In this document: piece after piece, positions 1-6,766 of the stretch
How positions within the stretch are numbered: position 1 is the first letter of the stretch
Layout: every line of letters starts with the position of its first letter
Assembly: GCF_938015485.1 (NCBI RefSeq)
Contig: NZ_CALLVU010000094.1
Location: 1 to 10,136 of the forward strand
From: an uncultured Lachnoanaerobaculum sp.
GTDB taxonomy: Bacteria; Bacillota; Clostridia; Lachnospirales; Lachnospiraceae
DNA length: 10,136 nucleotides
Reading direction: 5' to 3'
The notes under the pieces: generated by a model
What the model saw: only the letters and a program-made list of their open reading frames with translations
Databases searched by the model: none
What the model was told of the DNA's origin: nothing
Program-made: the position numbers and the translations under genes

Positions 1-1302
1 CATAGGCAAATTTAAAGATACTACACCTATGTTAAACCTGCCTATAAATGCAGGAAAATCACTCTCATCAGCCGGATTTTCTCCACCCCTTTCAAACCAC
101 TTTGTAAGGAATGCCCTACAGCACATAGGACTTATTACTTTTCCGTACTTTTTATATACCTCGGAAACAATACCGCTATCTCCTGTAAGACTAAGATATT
201 CAGGGTACATCACCTTGCTTGAGCATTCTATGGCTTCTTTAAAAAGACGATATAGCTCCATTCCTTTTCCATGAAGATTTTTATCATACAAAAATACAAG
301 CTTTGGAAATAATACCGGTCTTTTAAAACCGTCCTTTCCATGCCCTTCTTTTCTCACCTTTAATGCCGCCAATGTTGCCATCTGCGAATATTTATCCATG
401 CCTATTCCAAATGTTACAGTGATAAAGGGATAATCACCTCTTGGTGAAATCTGCGAATTAAACTTAGCCTCAAGTGAGAAGAAACCGTTTTCAAAGTCCT
501 TTTTCACTTTGTCATTTGCAAGACCATCCGCCTTTAATTTATCCACTCCAACCTCTAAGTATTCTTCATAGTATATTTCATAACTTTTCTTGGCGTATTT
601 GGAAAGCAATTCATCTATCTGCGGAATTGTAAATCCGCCATAAATCTGTGCCACCGCATTCATTGATATACTTGCAATTACGTCGAACGCTTCACTTAGT
701 GTTGACGGTTCATCATACCACATTTCACCCATCTCAAAACCGCCGTCAAGTACAGCCTCCATATCAAAAAGGCAGCAATTTATGGTATCTCTTCTAAAGC
801 CCATATCATGAACATAGATATATCCGTCATTTAAAGCTTCTCTTTCATCCGGAGCCAGATGATAATTGCTGTAAGTTATCTTTTCTACCGCATCCACTAT
901 CAATGCACGCTTGCTTGAAACCAGACTGCTGTCCATACTTCCATTACTTCTGTCACCGTCATAGGTGATCTTGCTCATCTGCTTACATATTTGCTCATAT
1001 ATATCTGCATTAACTTCCTTTGTAGCATATAAAAAAACATCCGCCACTTCAGGATATTCATGTAAAGCCTCTTTTATACAGCTATGCCACTCTTTACTTT
1101 GAAATTCCTTTCTTCCAAGCTTTTTACTTAAATCTACAAGCGCCTTATAAAAGTTATCATTTATCTTTTCAATAGCAACATCATCAATAGGTGCAAGAGC
1201 AGTTTCTCCATCTGTTCGTATCAGCTCTTTTATCCAAATATCATCTCTTCCATAAGACAATCCTTTTCCGTCTCGTCTAAACAATATAAATTTATCTTCC
1301 AT
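1..1302 (-). CDS. nrdD: Anaerobic (class III) ribonucleoside-triphosphate reductase, N-terminal 434 codons; runs off left edge
   Basis: The frame is open from an ATG at 1302 to the window edge, so the C-terminus with the glycyl radical lies outside. Class III reductases make dNTPs from NTPs in the cytoplasm under anaerobiosis. The N-terminus reads MEDKFILFRRDGKG, which resembles the start of an ATP-cone only loosely. The best family marks are near the edge: a Cys pair in PMCCRAFLTKWFERGG (Cys 394/395), which matches the active-site cysteine segment of NrdD, and GRFNIGVVSLNLPM at the last residues, the family's strand after it. A middle HDMGFRRDTINCC segment also fits. The gene starts 35 bp after cas2 with only a weak Shine-Dalgarno. 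Its last 109 bp in view are 89% identical (97/109) to the other nrdD at the right edge, so these are two paralogues. Confidence 0.93.
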   Translation of the reverse strand, partial: MEDKFILFRRDGKGLSYGRDDIWIKELIRTDGETALAPIDDVAIEKINDNFYKALVDLSKKLGRKEFQSKEWHSCIKEALHEYPEVADVFLYATKEVNADIYEQICKQMSKITYDGDRSNGSMDSSLVSSKRALIVDAVEKITYSNYHLAPDEREALNDGYIYVHDMGFRRDTINCCLFDMEAVLDGGFEMGEMWYDEPSTLSEAFDVIASISMNAVAQIYGGFTIPQIDELLSKYAKKSYEIYYEEYLEVGVDKLKADGLANDKVKKDFENGFFSLEAKFNSQISPRGDYPFITVTFGIGMDKYSQMATLAALKVRKEGHGKDGFKRPVLFPKLVFLYDKNLHGKGMELYRLFKEAIECSSKVMYPEYLSLTGDSGIVSEVYKKYGKVISPMCCRAFLTKWFERGGENPADESDFPAFIGRFNIGVVSLNLPM

Positions 1303-1323
1303 AATCCGCTCACAATCTCTATG

Positions 1324-1337
1324 TCCCCTTTCGGGGA
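1324..1337 (-). repeat. Lone CRISPR-repeat-like hairpin directly after the cas2 stop codon
   Basis: On the minus strand a TCCCC-GAAA-GGGGA hairpin begins at the base after the cas2 TAA and is followed by ACATAG. The core of the array repeat on the same strand is CCCC-GATAA-GGGG followed by ACGG. The two differ by one loop base over CCCCGAtAAGGGGAC. There is no T-tract, so a rho-independent terminator is unlikely. It may be a relic repeat, a Cas6-cleavable site separating cas2 and nrdD messages, or a chance hairpin. Confidence 0.55.
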
Positions 1338-1634
1338 TTATACTATGATAACATCATCAACTTTAGCCTCATCTACCTTACCATATGTTATCACTTCACT
1401 ATCTTCATATAACTTATACACCCTTATGCTGTCTTCTCTACCTACATACCTGTCCAACTCAAATACAAGTTTTTCATATTGCTTTTTATTCAGGCAGGCC
1501 TCAAATGCTGACTTTTGCACCCTGATACCATATGACGACAGCAATTTTGATAGCTTAATTCTAGGCTTATCCTCCGTTATATCATATATTATAAGTACTT
1601 TGTACTTAAGCTCATTACTGTTTCCCATACTCAT
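1338..1634 (-). CDS. cas2: Cas2, CRISPR adaptation endonuclease-fold subunit
   Basis: Cas2 pairs with Cas1 in the spacer-integration complex, where its dimer bridges two Cas1 dimers. The 98-residue protein has the ferredoxin-like pattern of the family: strand KYKVLIIYDI with the conserved Asp 18, then a helix, then SSYGIRVQKSAFEA, and a C-terminal strand. The length is normal (about 90-100). I chose the ATG at 1634, which overlaps the cas1 TGA as TGATG and suggests translational coupling; a GTG one codon upstream and an ATG two codons downstream are alternatives. A CRISPR-repeat-like hairpin follows the stop immediately. The upstream reading of a longer plus-strand frame here is a shadow. Confidence 0.95.
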   Translation of the reverse strand: MSMGNSNELKYKVLIIYDITEDKPRIKLSKLLSSYGIRVQKSAFEACLNKKQYEKLVFELDRYVGREDSIRVYKLYEDSEVITYGKVDEAKVDDVIIV

Positions 1635-2638
1635 CACTTTATTTTTAAAGGTTGATAACTTTCAAAACTACCGCTGTCAATACAGTTTGCTAATGACTTT
1701 ACCTGCCACCATATAGCATGTCTGAAACTTACAGGAGCATCCAAATATTCCAGATAATTGATTTCCTTTCTCATCTTATCCTCAAGCTTTTTTACACAGA
1801 CTTTCATTGCATTGTCAGATAAGTAAACCGCACCGCTTTCCTCATCATATTTAAACTCATCTGCACCTATCTCATTACCCTGTACCAGGCTAAGTATAGT
1901 AGAATCTACAAGTAGTGCCCTCCACTCTTCAAGCATATCGCTTGCCAGTGCCGGGTGGTTTCTCTTTATCTTGTGTATAAAACCGATATAAGGACTTAAA
2001 TCTCTACTCTCAAGTTCAGCATATATTTCATAAAATACTATAGTGTAGCAAAAGCTGATCATTGAATTAAAAGGGTCAAGGGGCGGCTGCCTGCTCCTGC
2101 CGTTAAAAGAGAATTCTTCTTTTATAAGCTTTGACAACGCCTTAAAATACTCTCTTGCAGCCATCCCTTCATATCCCAGTACCTCATCTACAGTATTACA
2201 CTTGGATATTTCATTCTCATATATACTTATTCTGTATAGTTCTTCCTTGATATCCTTATCTGAATGCTTTTCATATCTCTTTAAGATAATACGCTGATTG
2301 TGTATCTTGGCTGACTGGATTTTCTTTGCAAACTCCAAACAACTGCTGTCACAGTCACTAAGATACACTTGTTTTTTCAGTCTTTCGGCATTGAAATGAG
2401 CCGTACTATGTAGTCTGCCGAAATACTTGCCTTTTGTAGAGAGATAGATTACATTTATACCTTTTTCAAGGCAAAATTTCTGCACAGGTAATGTCATAGA
2501 AATATTTCCAAAAATCATTATAGATTCCAGCGTTTCCTTAGGAAAACTACGCTTAGAACCATCCTTGCAATCCACAATTATCTTACCGTTTTCTGTGGAC
2601 ACCTTAGCTCCTTGCTCTGTAATATAAAGGCAGGACAT
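1634..2638 (-). CDS. cas1: Cas1, CRISPR integrase
   Basis: Cas1 is the integrase that inserts protospacers at the leader end of the array. The 334-residue product has the usual length. The metal-binding residues are visible: Glu 157 in LGYEGMAAREYF, His 222 in YIGFIHK, and the acidic pair Glu 237/238 in SDMLEEWRALLVD. The N-terminal beta domain reads LYITEQGAKVS and ends with the VIYLSTKGKYFGRL segment typical of the family. The RSRQPPLDPFNSMISF stretch is the helical-domain signature. It is preceded by AGGGGG four bases before the ATG, lies 26 bp after the CARF-HEPN gene, and is coupled to cas2. All catalytic positions are present, so adaptation could still be functional. The subtype cannot be fixed from cas1 alone. 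Confidence 0.97.
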   Translation of the reverse strand: MSCLYITEQGAKVSTENGKIIVDCKDGSKRSFPKETLESIMIFGNISMTLPVQKFCLEKGINVIYLSTKGKYFGRLHSTAHFNAERLKKQVYLSDCDSSCLEFAKKIQSAKIHNQRIILKRYEKHSDKDIKEELYRISIYENEISKCNTVDEVLGYEGMAAREYFKALSKLIKEEFSFNGRSRQPPLDPFNSMISFCYTIVFYEIYAELESRDLSPYIGFIHKIKRNHPALASDMLEEWRALLVDSTILSLVQGNEIGADEFKYDEESGAVYLSDNAMKVCVKKLEDKMRKEINYLEYLDAPVSFRHAIWWQVKSLANCIDSGSFESYQPLKIK

Positions 2639-2664
2639 AAAACCCCCTAAATTTTTTATTTTTC

Positions 2665-3993
2665 TTAAAATCCATTTACCGTTACACGCAAGTCTTCTTG
2701 CATCTTTTCATTATTCATGTACCTTTTCTTATATAATTTGAAAAACTCTTCTATATACATTTTCAAGTCTTTCAGATCTTTGTTTTTATTCCAGTCTCCT
2801 GCATGACATAGCTTGTTTCTGAGTTCTCTTATCTTATTATAGTACTTTATAAAATCCACATGCTTACCGGAATATATCTTAATTGCATTATCACTTCTTA
2901 GCTTTGACCTAACGCTATTGGTATTATCTCCAGTGGAACATAGTCTAAGCATTGTTTCAATCATTGTAATAGCAGCTGCAATATATCTATTCTTTTCAAT
3001 ATGCCATTTTGCAAACTCCACATACAATGCTATATTACTGTTGTCTTTATCTAAATATTTACCAAACCTATCCCATATCTCATCAAAGATAAAGTCTATA
3101 ACATGATTTCCTGTTGAACCCTTTTCTTTAATTTTCTTGCAGTTAGCTACCATATTCCTTAGTTCACCTAAGTCATTTGTATCTACAGCTGTACATAACC
3201 TTCCTAATGCTTTTTTTGCCTCTTTTAATGCAACTATAGATATATTGCCGGAATCTATTCCATCATCCTTTAGAAATTGATCAAGCAAATGTGTTGTACC
3301 GAATCTTTTGAACTCATCAGCCGCCTTAGTCCAATCCAATATCTTAAGTAGCGGCTCTTGATTTACAATTGGTGTAATACCATTCTCATCCTTACCTTCA
3401 AACATACCATATGATACAAAGTCTAATCTACCCCCCTCACTCAAAGACAATTTAAAGAAGTTAACTGCAAGTAATTCATAGAATGCAAGTGATCTGAATG
3501 AATACGTTATATCAAATGATAAATTATCATCCTTTCCAATATATTTCTTTGCAGTGGCAAGTCTATTGAAATTTTCATTCATTTCTTCAGTGGTTATACC
3601 ATAGTTTAATATTATTATGTCCTGACATATATCACCCATAGTCTGTATTAACTGCTCAAGTTGTTTTCTACACTTATCTAGATCCTTTTCCCCACTTTCC
3701 AGAAGCTTATATAACTCCATTGCATAAGCTTCACTTCTCTCTAATCTAGGCTTTATAACACTGTTTTCCATATATAGATGCTCATATAGTGCATACCAAT
3801 CACTTCCTGTAGTACCGATAAATATTATTTTATCAATATTCCTTAATATAACCATAGGTTCATATATATATGCACTTTCTATAACTCTATCTTTTCTATC
3901 ACTTAATGCATATTTTGTATCTATATATGAAACCTTTTTTGTTTCCTTATCATATTTCCCTTTTCCTATTGATGTTAATAATATATTGCTCAT
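2665..3993 (-). CDS. CARF-HEPN CRISPR ancillary ribonuclease (Csx1/Csx2-like, TM1812 group)
   Basis: Proteins of this type sense cyclic oligoadenylate made by Cas10 through an N-terminal CARF domain and cut RNA with a C-terminal HEPN domain. The 442-residue product starts ILLTSIGKGKYDKET (first CARF loop), has IIFIGTTGSDW near residue 60, and carries DITYSFRSLAFYE at 161-173. That last segment aligns with the DxTHG signature of the TM1812/Csx2 group, but here His-Gly is replaced by Tyr-Ser. The HEPN motif RX4H is intact at Arg 392-His 397 (RNKLCH) in a helical C-terminal half. Start is the ATG with AAAGGA seven bases upstream. It follows the Cas10-like remnant and precedes cas1, apparently in one operon. 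Without a working Cas10 in the window, its activator must come from elsewhere or it is orphaned. Confidence 0.9.
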   Translation of the reverse strand: MSNILLTSIGKGKYDKETKKVSYIDTKYALSDRKDRVIESAYIYEPMVILRNIDKIIFIGTTGSDWYALYEHLYMENSVIKPRLERSEAYAMELYKLLESGEKDLDKCRKQLEQLIQTMGDICQDIIILNYGITTEEMNENFNRLATAKKYIGKDDNLSFDITYSFRSLAFYELLAVNFFKLSLSEGGRLDFVSYGMFEGKDENGITPIVNQEPLLKILDWTKAADEFKRFGTTHLLDQFLKDDGIDSGNISIVALKEAKKALGRLCTAVDTNDLGELRNMVANCKKIKEKGSTGNHVIDFIFDEIWDRFGKYLDKDNSNIALYVEFAKWHIEKNRYIAAAITMIETMLRLCSTGDNTNSVRSKLRSDNAIKIYSGKHVDFIKYYNKIRELRNKLCHAGDWNKNKDLKDLKMYIEEFFKLYKKRYMNNEKMQEDLRVTVNGF

Positions 3994-4005
3994 AAAATAT
4001 CCTTT

Positions 4006-4161
4006 CTATTTACGTTCTTTTATATTTTTGTTCAAGAACTTATCCTCAGCGCTAATATCAGGTAAAGTTTGCTCAATTTTTGATGCACTTACACTACCCC
4101 TATTATTTGCAAACCATTTAAATATTTCTCTTCCGTCTAACGGCTCAGGATAACTTACCAT
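4006..4161 (-). pseudogene. 51-codon ORF, probable 3' piece of the decayed Cas10-like gene
   Basis: The frame starts MVSYPEPLDGREIFKWF and ends NKNIKERK with a stop 12 bp before the CARF-HEPN start. It overlaps the end of the upstream Cas10-like fragment by 7 bp in another frame (the TGGTAA stop sits inside ATGGTAAG). I do not recognise the sequence. Its position, lack of a good Shine-Dalgarno and out-of-frame junction suggest it is the C-terminal end of the same gene, left after a large internal deletion. A short independent gene is the alternative. Confidence 0.45.
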
Positions 4162-4319
4162 AGTTCATTCCATTTCTTTTCTCTCTTACCCCATAATTCA
4201 GTTAGACTCTCATACATAATCCTATGTATGATATTTGATCCACCCATTTGTTCTTTTATCTTTCCTGTGGCAAAGATAAACTTCTGAATAACACTTATAT
4301 CGTACATCACCAGATATAT
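4155..4319 (-). pseudogene. Cas10/Cmr2-like palm-domain fragment, N-terminal remnant
   Basis: An ATG at 4307 opens a 50-codon frame beginning MYDISVIQKFIFATGKIKEQ and continuing MGGSNIIHRIM. This has the pattern D-h-s-x-I-Q-x-[FY]-I-F-x(3)-[KR]-[IL]-[KR]-E-x(2)-G-[AG]-S seen at the start of palm domains of Cas10/Cmr2-like proteins, the type III polymerase that makes cyclic oligoadenylate. A full protein would be many hundreds of residues; here the frame stops after 50. In the same frame the codons YLV lie upstream, and an ATA at 4317-4319 sits at the right distance from GGAGAG (4323-4328), so the original ATG start may have mutated to ATA. The remnant begins 9 bp after the stop of the sigma-like gene, inside the operon. 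Confidence 0.65.
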
Positions 4320-4328
4320 ATTCTCTCC

Positions 4329-5621
4329 TTATATCCTAAGTTCATTTATTAATTCTGTAAACTCATCAATATATTTACCAACTGTCTGCCTGGATATTGG
4401 CTTACCTTTTCCTTTTGCGATACCATATTGGTAAAAATAATCTTGCAAATTCTTTTGCATTTGTTTTAGGTTTATACCTTCTCGTATGTTTGCAATAATA
4501 ATATTATATAAACTATCAAAGTCCTCTACACTTCCATCCTTAAGAAAAGCAACCAAAGTTTTTCTTAAAATCAAGTATATTCTACTTTCATTTTCCATAT
4601 ATATATCCATGCTACCGTTATTTCTTATGTCGCCTAAACCCTTATTTTCCTCTATATCACTTACAATATTGTAGCTAAGTATCGATTGGTAAATACTCAT
4701 TTTCTTATCAAGCTTCTTTTCTGCATCTATTATATCATTTTCACTGCACAAACCTCTCACTGTATGTATAGGTAAAACCTTTAATAGTGCCTCAAAAATC
4801 CTATATCCACTTTCCCTGTCTATAACTTCATCCTCAATTCCATCTTTTTTGCCTATAACACCTTCTACCTCAGATATATCTTCATAATTTTTAACCACAA
4901 CTACATTTTCTTCTTGATTGTTTACCTTTTTACTATTCTTGTCTCTCTCATTTCTTACAGTTGATAGTTTATATCTACTCATTAAGAGTATATATGCATT
5001 AAATGAATTATTTTTTTCAAAACTATAGCATTTTTCACTATTAGCACATAATGCCTCCGCCAACGCTTCATTTATTGCCTCTAACTTAATTTCTTTTTCC
5101 TCACCAATGTCCTTAAATTTGCCATCATCAGTATTTATATTAAGATTATGCTCTCTAAAGATATTTTCACATATTTTGTAAGCTATTTTTTCCATATCAC
5201 TCTTTATCGCTATATTATCTGTATCTTTGAGATATTCTTTCTGCAACAGCGACCACTTATATGCCAAACTGTCTATACCTTTTATCTTTTTCAAGCAATA
5301 GAACAAAAAGTCAATAAACTTTCCTCCACTTTTATTTTCTACATACGCCAGTCTTCCTTTTTTATTCTTCCTTAAAAGGTAATTAAGCTTGTTCTCATAT
5401 AATCCACATTCATACCTCTCTGCCTTGCCCTCACTTTGCAAATAAATCAGTTCATATACTTCATTACCATTTTTATCTTTAAACGGACCTTTGATAAAAT
5501 CCTCCCCTGTAAGTATTGCCTTTATCTCTTCCCTTAGCACATTCTCCTCTTCACCTTCTGCATATAACAATTTTTTTACTTTATTTTCAATTAAGTCTAA
5601 CAATTCATTGTATTCCATCAT
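4329..5621 (-). CDS. Sigma-factor-like / HTH protein of unrecognised family in a CRISPR operon
   Basis: I do not recognise this 430-residue protein. The sequence shows a charged N-terminus, an aromatic-rich helix GKFIDFLFYCLKKIKG near 101-116, a segment FNAYILLMSRYKLSTVRNER at 207-226, an acidic EDEVIDRESGYRIFEALLKV near 263-282, and a C-terminal GKPISRQTVGKYIDEF near 406-421 that looks like a helix-turn-helix recognition region. The F-x-Y-h(3)-x-R-x-x-x-x-x-R pattern, followed by ED.VI.RE and then a helix, recalls sigma region 2 and its linker, but identity is too low to be sure. I chose the second-line ATG at 5621 because AAAGGAG lies six bases upstream; a longer frame from 5645 overlaps the preceding gene. 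It begins 16 bp after the CARF gene. A role as a CARF-controlled transcription factor is inference. Confidence 0.5.
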   Translation of the reverse strand: MMEYNELLDLIENKVKKLLYAEGEEENVLREEIKAILTGEDFIKGPFKDKNGNEVYELIYLQSEGKAERYECGLYENKLNYLLRKNKKGRLAYVENKSGGKFIDFLFYCLKKIKGIDSLAYKWSLLQKEYLKDTDNIAIKSDMEKIAYKICENIFREHNLNINTDDGKFKDIGEEKEIKLEAINEALAEALCANSEKCYSFEKNNSFNAYILLMSRYKLSTVRNERDKNSKKVNNQEENVVVVKNYEDISEVEGVIGKKDGIEDEVIDRESGYRIFEALLKVLPIHTVRGLCSENDIIDAEKKLDKKMSIYQSILSYNIVSDIEENKGLGDIRNNGSMDIYMENESRIYLILRKTLVAFLKDGSVEDFDSLYNIIIANIREGINLKQMQKNLQDYFYQYGIAKGKGKPISRQTVGKYIDEFTELINELRI

Positions 5622-5637
5622 AAAGCGCTCCTTTGAA

Positions 5638-6282
5638 CTATTCAAAAAATTTCTTTCTGATTTCTTTTAACTTACTTACCGGGTCACTCTCACCGGCATC
5701 TGCTAGCTCTAGGAAAAGTGAATTTGTATAAAACAAAGCTGTCAAATCATAAATCAGTGCTTCTCTTGTTCCGGAATAAAAACTTCCATATATTATTGCA
5801 CCAATTTCCACATTTAATTTTACTTTGTATGCATAATTTAATGCCATAAATAGCATCATAGGCATAGGCTTAGTTCCAAATGTAATACATGTATACAGTA
5901 TTTCATCATCATCTATTACACTCAATATATTCTCAAATAAATCAAGATTTGAGTTCATTGTCTGGTCACTAACCGCCTTTACAACCTTTACATTATTAAT
6001 ATCAAGATTATCTAAACCTTTCTCTTCCTTAATGTTCTTTAATTCCAACTTAAATATTGTCTCAAAATTATATTTTGCATTCTCACTTTCAGTATTCACT
6101 ATTGCAATTACTTTAATCTCATCATCCGGCTTTGCATATGCATTAATTGCATTGATAATTGGAAAACTAACCTCTTTGCCATAATACAACTCCTTTGACT
6201 CCGGTGCTTTATAAACCGACTTTTTAAGCATCCCTTTTGCTTGTTCAGCAATTACTGTTATAAATGTCTTTGTACTTCTCAT
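5638..6282 (-). CDS. Stand-alone CARF-domain protein (TM1812-like), no attached effector domain
   Basis: The 214-residue protein appears to be only a CARF (Rossmann-like) sensor. It starts RSTKTFITVIAEQAKGMLKK, has IKVIAIVNTESENAKYNF around residues 56-73, and ILYTCITFGTKPMPMMLFMA around 129-148, which aligns with the DxTHG/ligand-loop region of TM1812-type CARF proteins. After IGAIIYGSF it ends in a short helical tail; there is no HEPN, nuclease or HTH motif. CARF domains bind cyclic oligoadenylates. The ATG at 6282 is preferred over 6297 because AGAGG lies seven bases before it. The gene follows a tiny-peptide gene and is 16 bp upstream of the sigma-like gene, so the two may form a sensor-regulator pair, comparable in principle to cyclic-oligoadenylate-controlled sigma release in CalpL/CalpT/CalpS systems. 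Confidence 0.75.
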   Translation of the reverse strand: MRSTKTFITVIAEQAKGMLKKSVYKAPESKELYYGKEVSFPIINAINAYAKPDDEIKVIAIVNTESENAKYNFETIFKLELKNIKEEKGLDNLDINNVKVVKAVSDQTMNSNLDLFENILSVIDDDEILYTCITFGTKPMPMMLFMALNYAYKVKLNVEIGAIIYGSFYSGTREALIYDLTALFYTNSLFLELADAGESDPVSKLKEIRKKFFE

Positions 6283-6340
6283 AGTAAAACCTCTCATTTT
6301 AATAATAATTCAAAAATACACATGTCTAATGTAATATATA

Positions 6341-6412
6341 CTATTTAACAAACTTACTCACGATAGTTTTTATAGCAACTTCAATAACAACACTGACTAA
6401 AATATCAACCAT
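6341..6412 (-). CDS. Tiny hydrophobic peptide A3 (23 residues)
   Basis: The ORF is too short for standard calling but has a near-perfect ribosome site (GAGGAGG, four to five bases before the ATG). The peptide starts MVDILVSVVIEVAIK and ends SKFVK; Val and Ile dominate, with a single Glu and three Lys. It resembles the A family near cas6 in composition (short cationic Val/Ile helix, Lys at the C-terminus) but is four residues shorter. It has no signal peptide. It has its own sigma-A-like promoter and may be the first gene of the CARF/sigma-like operon, 58 bp before the CARF start. A membrane-active peptide is the likely role; a leader peptide for the operon is the alternative. Confidence 0.6.
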   Translation of the reverse strand: MVDILVSVVIEVAIKTIVSKFVK

Positions 6413-6424
6413 AATTCCTCCTCA

Positions 6425-6458
6425 AAATTAACATTATATATTTAAACATCCGGACAAC
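6425..6458 (-). promoter_or_regulatory. Sigma-A-type promoter for peptide A3 and the CARF operon
   Basis: On the minus strand there is TTGGTT, 17 bp, then a perfect TATAAT, ending about 20 bases before the A3 start. It differs in both boxes from the shared promoter at the other peptide genes, so the operon head may be controlled separately. Position of the boxes is approximate to a few bases. Confidence 0.5.
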
Positions 6459-6472
6459 CAAACATAGCTCTA

Positions 6473-6553
6473 TCAGTCACTTAACTTTCTCTTTACAAAA
6501 TCTACAACTGCTAAAACTATCTCCTTTAATAACTCCTTTTGCCACTCTTTCAT
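6473..6553 (-). CDS. Tiny amphipathic peptide B2 (26 residues)
   Basis: The ORF begins MKEWQKELLKEIVLA and ends KRKLSD. AAGGAG lies nine bases before the ATG and the shared TTAACAT-N16-ATTATATA promoter lies 38 bases upstream. It matches peptide B1 at the start (xWQKELLK at residues 3-10) and in the pattern of hydrophobic residues, with a basic tail. On a helical wheel Trp 4, Leu 8, Leu 9, Ile 12 and Val residues fall on one face and Lys/Glu on the other. No signal peptide or processing site is visible. The composition is like staphylococcal delta-toxin or phenol-soluble modulins, which is resemblance only, not homology. Conservation of the start between two copies that differ elsewhere argues for selection on the protein. 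Confidence 0.7.
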   Translation of the reverse strand: MKEWQKELLKEIVLAVVDFVKRKLSD

Positions 6554-6589
6554 AATCCTATTCTCCTTACATCTAAATAACATTTTCAA

Positions 6590-6715
6590 TTATATAATGT
6601 ATCCTAATCTACTCGATGTTAACTTTTTTACTGACTCCTTTATAAAATCTAAAACCACTATTGCCATCTATTTTGCCGACTCAACTTTCCAATTATTACT
6701 TTTGCTATTCTTCAT
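6590..6715 (-). pseudogene. Decayed copy of the B-family peptide, split by a nonsense codon
   Basis: Reading from an ATG at 6715, 15 codons end in NNWKVESAK and TAG, followed directly by an in-frame ATG reading MAIVVLDFIKESVKKL. Placed against B2 without a gap, Trp, Glu, Lys, then the stop in place of Glu 11, then Asp-Phe-[VI]-Lys line up (B2: WQKELLKEIVLAVVDFVK). A GAG to TAG change explains the break. No good ribosome site precedes it. The readthrough tail runs into the promoter of B2. Confidence 0.6.
6591..6622 (-). promoter_or_regulatory. Shared promoter, copy at peptide B2
   Basis: Minus-strand TTAACAT, 16 bp, CATTATATA, located 37 bases before the B2 ATG. It can also be read as -35 TTAACA, 17 bp, -10 CATTAT. 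Confidence 0.6.
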
Positions 6716-6766
6716 TGCCAAAATCTCTTTTCATATCCTTCAAAAATCACATATTAATTTTTGTAT

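Noticed and set aside
1..109. Possible assembly overlap or circular permutation because both ends carry the same segment
   Set aside because: The two segments differ at 12 of 109 positions, mostly at third codon positions, so they are paralogues rather than one sequence read twice.
1321..1716. Plus-strand 131-codon frame antisense to cas2 and the end of cas1
   Set aside because: Shadow of two clear cas genes, Ser/Leu/Thr-rich with no recognisable domain.
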